Shown piece by piece: positions 6,623 through 11,049 of a DNA stretch of 11,049 nt. Source of the DNA: Phycisphaerales bacterium (GTDB taxonomy: Bacteria; Planctomycetota; Phycisphaerae; UBA1845); assembly GCA_030612785.1 (NCBI GenBank), contig JAUWNF010000063.1:1-11049 (forward strand). The letters are read 5' to 3'. Made by a program: the position numbers and the translations under genes. Below the pieces are notes generated by a model. The model was not told the DNA's origin. It did not search any database and saw only the letters and a list, made by a program, of their open reading frames with translations. Positions within the stretch are counted from its first letter, which is position 1. Each line of letters starts with the position of its first letter.

Positions 6623-7275
6623 CAACCTACTACCACACCATTCCACAAGGATTCAAGAGCGCAGGCGATCGCTCCAGGTCCTGCGTCCCGAAGTTCACTC
6701 CAGCTTGCCCAACCATCGCTAATATCGTCCCAAAAGCTCATCGTGTACCAGTCATGCACGTGACATGAGACGGGTGGCGTTCCCGCGTAGTATGTGTACC
6801 TAAGTAAGAGCAGATTCACGGAAAGTTGAAGCGTATATGGAGGGCCGTGATGAAGACAAAGCACCACCCTGCCTCCTCGAAGGGTGGTCCAGTAGTAATT
6901 ATCTGGCCAGGCCTCAAGCCCCCAGGCCCCCCCCGCGGTCAGACCACATGAAGACAGACAGGATTGATACCCTGAACAATCTGGATCTGGGGGCAACTCC
7001 CCTATACATGCTTGCAAGCACGTCTTCTCGTCGCGATGTTTCTGACAAGTGGTTGGGCATTCGCCAACCACTCCGTATGGAGTCACAAGCCCGGGGACCA
7101 GGACGCTTTCCCCATCTAGCGCGTCCCTCTCGGGATCGTCTTCGCCCGAGCCGTAGCTCGTGCGAAAATACGTCAGGGGGATCGGGGCGTTCCAACCTTT
7201 CCACACGATGCCCTTGCATTCGCCCGATGGATTGCAGCAGTGACAATACGAGGTGTCGATCGAATGAAAGCCCAT
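6622..7275 (-). CDS. Cysteine-rich protein of unknown function
   Basis: I do not recognise the family. The 217-residue product has 14 cysteines. Four are near the N-terminus (CHCC at 11-14 and C20). Seven are in a block at 73-110 with the spacing C-x3-C-x8-C-x3-C-x9-C-x5-C-x3-C. The C-x3-C pairs resemble disulfide-stapled helical hairpins, which would imply oxidising surroundings, but metal binding is also possible. The centre and C-terminus are rich in Trp and Tyr. I see no signal peptide. The start is the ATG at 7275, which overlaps the preceding TGA (TGATG); its own stop overlaps the next start in the same way. Translation is therefore probably coupled. G+C is about 55% by hand count over 6661-7080, lower than the neighbours. 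Confidence 0.75.
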   Translation of the reverse strand: MGFHSIDTSYCHCCNPSGECKGIVWKGWNAPIPLTYFRTSYGSGEDDPERDALDGESVLVPGLVTPYGVVGECPTTCQKHRDEKTCLQACIGELPPDPDCSGYQSCLSSCGLTAGGAWGLEAWPDNYYWTTLRGGRVVLCLHHGPPYTLQLSVNLLLLRYTYYAGTPPVSCHVHDWYTMSFWDDISDGWASWSELRDAGPGAIACALESLWNGVVVG

Positions 7276-8318
7276 CAAGTCACCGTTTTCAGCAGACCAT
7301 CCTGGTAGTAGAAGTTCTTCGTCGTGAACCCATCGACACAGCCGTCTGCGTCGAAGGAAATGTCCTCTACCACGGTGCGCGTCCCCGTATACCCCTCGGT
7401 CCCCGTGTCCACCAGCGGTCCGACGAACCACTCGTCGCCGATGCGCCAGGCCAGGTACCGGTCATTCTCCGCATAGTCGTCCTTGCCGAGTTCCGGATGT
7501 GGCCTCGCGGTGAAGGTGTTGCCGAGGTCCGACCACCCGGACCCGGTCCAGGTCTGCTTGATAACCGTCAGGACACTGGAGGTGTCCGTGACCTTGACGA
7601 CCACGGCCCCGGCAGAGGCCCTCCATGCCACCCACCCGTCGCCGTAGGGCTGGGCCAGCAAGTATTGGTCGACCGCATAGAACTCAGCGAGTTCGCGGCC
7701 CTCGATGAGTTCACCCTGTGCATCGGTCAACTCCGCCATCACTTCCGGATCGGGATATGCCGCGAAGGTGACCAGCTCCTCTTCGTCATCGAGTGTGTCC
7801 GAGTAGGTGACCTGCGGTACGCCCGGCCGGGACACCACCCAATCCCAACCAGTCGATTCGTCACTGAGCACCTGGTACTCGGTGTCGCCATCGGTCACCA
7901 AATACTCTTCGACTGCGGTGACCTCTGCGACCGTAAAACCCTCGCCGAGCGTGATCCCATTGGCCGCGAACCACGCCGCCACGCCGCCCCAGGGTGATCC
8001 TGCTGTAAGCCAGAAGTAAATCTCGATCCAGTCCTCGTCGGGGTTCTCCGCCTCCGAATAGTCGAACCGAAACACTTCTTCATCAGTAGTCGGATACGTG
8101 ACCACCTGGCGCACGACGTCGAGGTATGGCCCGAGGTCGTTGCCTTCTTCGCCAGCCTCGTGCAGCGTGTGGACGCGGACGATTCGGTCGGCAGCGGAGG
8201 TTGCGGATGACGCCCCTCCAATATAGGGCGGCTCCCACGCCGCGGGCGTGAGGTCCGCCCTGGCCCGCTCCTGAGCGCGACGATGGCGATCGAGCAGTTG
8301 AGCAACTGCGTCAAGCAT
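7275..8318 (-). CDS. Acidic repeat-containing structural-type protein
   Basis: Function unknown; placed with fibre-like genes and probably a structural or accessory component. The 347-residue product is rich in Asp, Glu, Trp and Tyr and poor in Cys. A similar unit seems to recur: AEVTAVEEYL (131-140), AEFYAVDQYL (211-220), and a looser NDRYLAWRIGDEW (285-297); two of them run into a GD-x-W motif. This suggests beta-rich repeats, as in extended fibre or adhesin proteins. The ATG at 8318 was chosen over one 48 nt upstream because GGAGGAG precedes it and it overlaps the previous stop by 8 nt (ATGCTTGA). The first 40 residues are basic and helical, followed by a Gly/Ser/Ala turn. No signal peptide is evident. 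It is coupled to the cysteine-rich gene downstream. Confidence 0.8.
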   Translation of the reverse strand: MLDAVAQLLDRHRRAQERARADLTPAAWEPPYIGGASSATSAADRIVRVHTLHEAGEEGNDLGPYLDVVRQVVTYPTTDEEVFRFDYSEAENPDEDWIEIYFWLTAGSPWGGVAAWFAANGITLGEGFTVAEVTAVEEYLVTDGDTEYQVLSDESTGWDWVVSRPGVPQVTYSDTLDDEEELVTFAAYPDPEVMAELTDAQGELIEGRELAEFYAVDQYLLAQPYGDGWVAWRASAGAVVVKVTDTSSVLTVIKQTWTGSGWSDLGNTFTARPHPELGKDDYAENDRYLAWRIGDEWFVGPLVDTGTEGYTGTRTVVEDISFDADGCVDGFTTKNFYYQDGLLKTVT

Positions 8319-9462
8319 CGCACTCCTCCACGAAGAACTCGCTGAGCGCCGGCGGTCCTTCCGCATCGACCACGGCGGTGTACACCTCGGTGTTGTTTTC
8401 TTCGACGAGATCAGCCGACATGCCCCGCACCGACCAGTTTACCTCCGTCCCATGTGGCAGGCCCGGATCGATCATGAAGCGCACCGTGGGTCGGCCAACC
8501 GACGACGGCAGCGGAATGGCCGGTCCGACTGGCATCTCGTAATCAACCTCGCCGGAACCGCCATTGTTGTAGCACTTTAGCCACTTGGCCGGTACGCGCC
8601 CGGCGGCCTGGTCCACCACCACGGCGAACTCCGCCTGGCCGTCGCGGTACGGCTTCACGCTCGCCGACAGCGGCGGGGCCGGCGGGGGCGTGACGCGCGT
8701 GCCGTTCTGATACTCGATCTCGTAGTACGCCGTGTCGTGCGGATCAGTCTCGTGCCCCGCGGGGCCTGCGCCCTTGAGGCAATAGCAGTATGAGCCGGTG
8801 CCGGACGGGCGACGATGGGCGAACTCGGCGATCAGACTGTCACCCGGCCGGGCCTGCCCGACCCGCGTCTCGAAATCGACGGTCTCCCGAGTAGCACCAC
8901 GGTACAGGTTGTAGCGGCCGGCGAGCGAGTATTCGACGACGAGTTTCGGCCGCAGGGACGCCGACGCCTCGCGACTGTAAAGCTGGGCTTCCACTACGGG
9001 GAAGGCCCCTGCGCTCATGAGAATGCAACTCAACTGGCCGGTGCCGAGTCGCTCTGCCACTCCATCGACGCAGTCGATAGGCTCGATCCAGCCTGCTGCG
9101 GTTGGTATCGCAAACGCCGCGAAGGGCAGGGTCTCGAAGTCGCCGCCGGGGCGGCCCCAAGGTATTACCGCTGTTCGTTGGTTCCAGGTCACGGTCCCCT
9201 CCGCCCAGGGGGCGGTGAGCAGACGCGCGTACGCAGCCTTGGTTGCGCCGGCCGGCACATGACAATAGAGGTGGAGCTGCGCGCTGTGGATTGCCGCGGC
9301 GACCGGAATCGAGGTTAAATTGAATTTCAGCAGGGCTCGCTTTTCTGGGTCGCCCCACACGGCCGACTTCACAAATAGGCTCGAGCTACTCCCGTAGTAC
9401 GAGTTCGGGCGAGCGCCGTCGATGGTCGCGTCGGCGACCGGGGTGAGTTCGACCGTTGGCAC
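8311..9462 (-). CDS. DNRLRE-domain protein
   Basis: A probable carbohydrate- or surface-binding component of the fibre-like cluster. Residues 4-178 of 383 match the DNRLRE (CBM96-like) beta-sandwich layout: ADATID near 10-15, SYYGSSSSLFVKS near 21-33, RALLKFNLTSIP near 42-53, WAEGTVTWNQRT near 86-97, and LVVEYS closing the domain near 174-179. This domain is often found in secreted enzymes and cell-surface or phage proteins. The rest, about 180-383, looks like two further beta-rich modules split by the Pro-rich PPPAPPLS (259-266), ending in ALSEFFVEECDA. No signal peptide is visible. It starts with GTG at 9462; AGGAG (9475-9471) lies 8 nt upstream, at the end of a hexanucleotide repeat. The stop overlaps the next start by 8 nt. 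Confidence 0.85.
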   Translation of the reverse strand: MPTVELTPVADATIDGARPNSYYGSSSSLFVKSAVWGDPEKRALLKFNLTSIPVAAAIHSAQLHLYCHVPAGATKAAYARLLTAPWAEGTVTWNQRTAVIPWGRPGGDFETLPFAAFAIPTAAGWIEPIDCVDGVAERLGTGQLSCILMSAGAFPVVEAQLYSREASASLRPKLVVEYSLAGRYNLYRGATRETVDFETRVGQARPGDSLIAEFAHRRPSGTGSYCYCLKGAGPAGHETDPHDTAYYEIEYQNGTRVTPPPAPPLSASVKPYRDGQAEFAVVVDQAAGRVPAKWLKCYNNGGSGEVDYEMPVGPAIPLPSSVGRPTVRFMIDPGLPHGTEVNWSVRGMSADLVEENNTEVYTAVVDAEGPPALSEFFVEECDA

Positions 9463-9474
9463 GCCAGAGACTCC

Positions 9475-9492
9475 TACTCTTACTCTTACTCT
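9475..9492. repeat. Three tandem TACTCT hexanucleotides
   Basis: TACTCT repeats at 9475-9480, 9481-9486 and 9487-9492 (AGAGTA on the coding strand). In frame they make the last Glu codon and three stops in turn: TAA, TAA, TAG, each separated by GAG. The array fills most of the 23-nt gap between the fibre-like gene and the DNRLRE gene and runs into the ribosome binding site of the latter. Changing copy number would change the spacing by 6 nt without changing the protein. Confidence 0.9.
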
Positions 9493-10457
9493 GAGAACGG
9501 CGCTCGCCCATCGAGCACCATGGTGAGATCAGCCCCGGCAACACTGGAACCGACCTGCTCGACTTCGATAGTGATGACGCTGCCGACGGCGACGATGGCG
9601 TCCTTCGTCGCGGAGGTGTCCTGTTGCTCGCTGGCTGCGACATTGATCATCTCGCCCTGACTGGCAAACAGCGAGGCCCCGTCGTCGCGGACGTCTACGA
9701 TCAGCGACGCTCCGGTCGGTGCGGTGCCCACCCGACCGGTAGCGCTCTTGAACTTGAATTGGACCGGGGCGACCCACTCGATCGTATATACCTGCACGCT
9801 GAGCGTGCCGGAGATGTGGAACGTCGGGCTGTATGGCACCACGTAATCTGACGTCTCGCCGGTGCCCCCGTTGCCCACCGGCAGCGTGCCGGTTACATGT
9901 GCTTCCAAGTCGACGTCGCCCCCGCCAAGCGCCGCCGCAAACAGCACGGCCCCGCGCAGGTCCTCGATGGCAGTGATGTCGCCGCCGGACGTGGTGAGCA
10001 CCGCCAGCGGCACAAACGCGGTCAGGTCCGCCGGCAGGCCGTTCGTCGCCACCTGCAAGGCGTTGGCGCTGTCGATCCAAACGTGATTCGTATCGTCGTC
10101 TGTGGCACTCTGTGCCGTCGCACCGGCAAACGACTTCAACGTCCCGCCGAGATAGTAGTCCATCGGAAACACGCCGAAGGTGAGAGCGCCCTCGTCCACC
10201 ACGCGGCCCTGGCCAATCGTCGCGAGCAGCGCGTTCTGACGCAGCAGCCGGCGGTTGTACTGCACCTCATAGGTCGGGGTGCTGTAAGACCCGGTGCCCT
10301 TGGCGACGTAGGCCAACCCCGTCTCCTGATTGGTCTCGCCATCCAGCAGCAAAATAGTGGCGTCGGGCGGATACACTTCGCTGGGGTACACGTCGGCCAG
10401 GCACGCAACCGGCCAGGCCGCCCAAAGCACCGCCGAAAGAATACGTTTCGCACTCAT
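9486..10457 (-). CDS. Phage tail-fibre-like protein with signal-like N-terminus
   Basis: Likely a fibre or receptor-binding subunit. In the 323-residue product, LTAFVPLAVLTTSGGDITAI (144-163) and TLPVGNGGTG (191-200) match patterns typical of tail fibres; the GNGGTG motif is particularly characteristic. The C-terminal part (about 225-317: GTAPTGASLIVDVRDDG, then AVGSVITIEVEQVGSSVAGAD) resembles a beta-sandwich module often found at the end of such fibres. The N-terminus (MSAKRILSAVLWAAWPVACLAD) has a basic start, a hydrophobic core and an A-D cleavage site, or a weak lipobox around C19. This would be unusual for a phage fibre, which assembles in the cytosol. The ATG at 10457 overlaps the preceding stop as ATGA, with GGAG 8 nt upstream. 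Three consecutive in-frame stops end it. Confidence 0.85.
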   Translation of the reverse strand: MSAKRILSAVLWAAWPVACLADVYPSEVYPPDATILLLDGETNQETGLAYVAKGTGSYSTPTYEVQYNRRLLRQNALLATIGQGRVVDEGALTFGVFPMDYYLGGTLKSFAGATAQSATDDDTNHVWIDSANALQVATNGLPADLTAFVPLAVLTTSGGDITAIEDLRGAVLFAAALGGGDVDLEAHVTGTLPVGNGGTGETSDYVVPYSPTFHISGTLSVQVYTIEWVAPVQFKFKSATGRVGTAPTGASLIVDVRDDGASLFASQGEMINVAASEQQDTSATKDAIVAVGSVITIEVEQVGSSVAGADLTMVLDGRAPFSE

Positions 10458-10915
10458 GTTTGAAGCTCCACACTTGGGGTAAATGAAAACGTCACCGGCC
10501 CGGGGACGTCCTGCGAATGGAACCGCAGGTTCTTCGGCGCCGTTGGGCCGGTCTCGATCATAATGATATCTTCCGCCGGGTCGTCCAGCGATTCGTTGCC
10601 GAGATAGTCGAACACGCGCACTTGAATGACGTGCTCGCCATGATACAGCGGGTGCGTGACCAGCCGGATCGGCTTGGCCGGGCGCAGATGCGTGCCGTAC
10701 AGGTGCATCCCCTCGAGGTGCCCCACCGCCGGCGGCACGCCGAGGTGCGGCCTGCTCAAATGCGCGTCTACCAGGTGGCGGCTCTCGTACCGGCTCCCTT
10801 CGGGGAAGAACGCAATCGGCGACTTGTTCAGCTTCTCGCCGTCCACATACACGTCGGCACAGTCGCCCACCGTGTAGGTGTCGTCAACCGGAATGGTGAT
10901 CGCTACCGCTTGCAT
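10454..10915 (-). CDS. Small His-rich beta-type protein of fibre operon
   Basis: I do not recognise a named family. The 153-residue product has a beta-rich N-terminus with VGDCADVYVDGEKL (16-29), a central His-rich stretch with repeated HL and GxHL units (about 47-77: DAHLSRPHLG, VGHLEG, MHLYGTHL), and a C-terminal segment EHVIQVRVFDYLGN (94-107) that looks like the end of an Ig/Fn3 fold. A linker PTAPKNLRFHSQD (124-136) resembles the start of another Fn3-type strand. The layout suits a connector in an extended structure. The ATG at 10915 is preceded by a TGA that overlaps it (TGATG), as at other junctions here; no strong Shine-Dalgarno is visible. Its stop overlaps the fibre-like gene as ATGA. 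Confidence 0.75.
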   Translation of the reverse strand: MQAVAITIPVDDTYTVGDCADVYVDGEKLNKSPIAFFPEGSRYESRHLVDAHLSRPHLGVPPAVGHLEGMHLYGTHLRPAKPIRLVTHPLYHGEHVIQVRVFDYLGNESLDDPAEDIIMIETGPTAPKNLRFHSQDVPGPVTFSFTPSVELQT

Positions 10916-11049
10916 CAGTTAAGTCCAAGGTCCAAGGTCCAAAGTCTCTGCGCTCTCTGCGTCTCTGCGTTCCAATCCCGCTTCCTCTTGCCTTCTTCCT
11001 CTTGCCTCTTGCCTGGTGCCTTCTTCCTCTTGCCGCGGGCCTTGTGCCT
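10915..11049 (-). CDS. Possible 3' end of an upstream gene, in repeats (partial)
   Basis: On the minus strand a frame is open from the window edge for 44 codons to the TGA at 10917-10915, which overlaps the next start as TGATG. The same junction joins other genes of this operon. However, the stretch is purine-rich repeat with almost no stops in any frame, so openness is weak evidence. The predicted residues are Lys/Arg/Glu-rich and low-complexity. It could equally be an untranslated leader. Confidence 0.2.
   Translation of the reverse strand, partial: RHKARGKRKKAPGKRQEEEGKRKRDWNAETQRAQRLWTLDLGLN
10921..11034. repeat. Three adjacent short-repeat families
   Basis: Three unrelated tandem or near-tandem repeats lie side by side. 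AAGTCC followed by AAGGTCC twice and AAAGTC covers 10921-10946. TCTCTGCG occurs at 10945-10952, 10954-10961 and 10962-10969. TCTTGCC occurs at 10986-10992, 11000-11006, 11007-11013 and 11028-11034, two of these inside an identical 16-mer (10991-11006 and 11019-11034). On the minus strand the whole stretch is strongly purine-rich. Comparable low-complexity runs are familiar from intergenic regions of large environmental bacterial genomes; they look like products of replication slippage. Confidence 0.85.

Noticed and set aside
5582..6763. 393-codon plus-strand frame
   Set aside because: It runs opposite two minus-strand genes fixed by TGATG junctions and has low-complexity Arg/Pro/Ser composition typical of an antisense shadow.
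7276..7431. Upstream extension of the cysteine-rich gene
   Set aside because: Overlaps the end of the preceding gene by 156 nt; the internal ATG at 7275 forms a TGATG junction.
6837..7997. 386-codon plus-strand frame
   Set aside because: Antisense to the coupled cysteine-rich and acidic genes; no domain or start signal.
8319..8366. 16-codon upstream extension of the acidic protein
   Set aside because: The ATG at 8318 has GGAGGAG at good spacing and a short 8-nt overlap; the extension is out of character (Arg/Ser-rich).
10921..11034. CRISPR array
   Set aside because: Units are 7-16 nt, nearly contiguous and of three unrelated kinds; there are no spacers of constant length and no cas genes.

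Overview
The window looks like a chromosomal segment from a moderately high G+C bacterium, most likely a planctomycete or a relative. This rests on the style of the genes: a Ser/Thr kinase with a multi-pass membrane half next to an FHA protein, a tail-fibre-like gene cluster of a kind I associate with planctomycete genomes, and purine-rich slippage repeats between genes. It is an inference from memory, not a search result.

Left part (1-1212): the probable 3' end of an unidentified plus-strand gene is followed after 18 nt by a class I SAM-dependent methyltransferase (133-1122). That gene converges on the next unit across a 90-nt gap.

Centre-left (1213-5501, minus strand): a two-gene signalling unit. 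The upstream gene encodes a helical-repeat protein with a C-terminal FHA domain (3903-5501). The downstream gene encodes a Ser/Thr kinase with about ten predicted membrane segments (1213-3780). The 122-nt gap between them carries a near-perfect 25-bp inverted repeat resembling a REP/MITE-type palindrome. The kinase carries a C9 homopolymer exactly in the proline linker between catalytic and membrane halves. The FHA domain has lost two residues normally used for phosphothreonine binding.

Middle gap (5502-5959): 458 nt without a gene I can support. It holds an 8-bp inverted repeat near a possible -10 box for the FHA-kinase unit, two overlapping, mutually exclusive palindromes, and a weak plus-strand terminator-like hairpin.

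Right part (5960-10915, minus strand): six tightly packed genes. Five join by overlaps (ATGA, TGATG, or 8 nt) or, in one case, a 23-nt gap made of a hexanucleotide repeat. In order of transcription they are a His-rich 153-aa protein, a 323-aa phage-tail-fibre-like protein with a signal-peptide-like N-terminus, a 383-aa DNRLRE-domain protein, an acidic 347-aa protein with internal repeats, a 217-aa cysteine-rich protein and a 220-aa zinc-ribbon-like protein. No capsid, portal, terminase or integrase is visible. This may be the distal end of a prophage or a domesticated, secreted fibre system. The right edge (10916-11049) consists of three different short repeat families and may be the tail of a further upstream gene. 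No tRNA, rRNA, CRISPR array or insertion sequence was seen.
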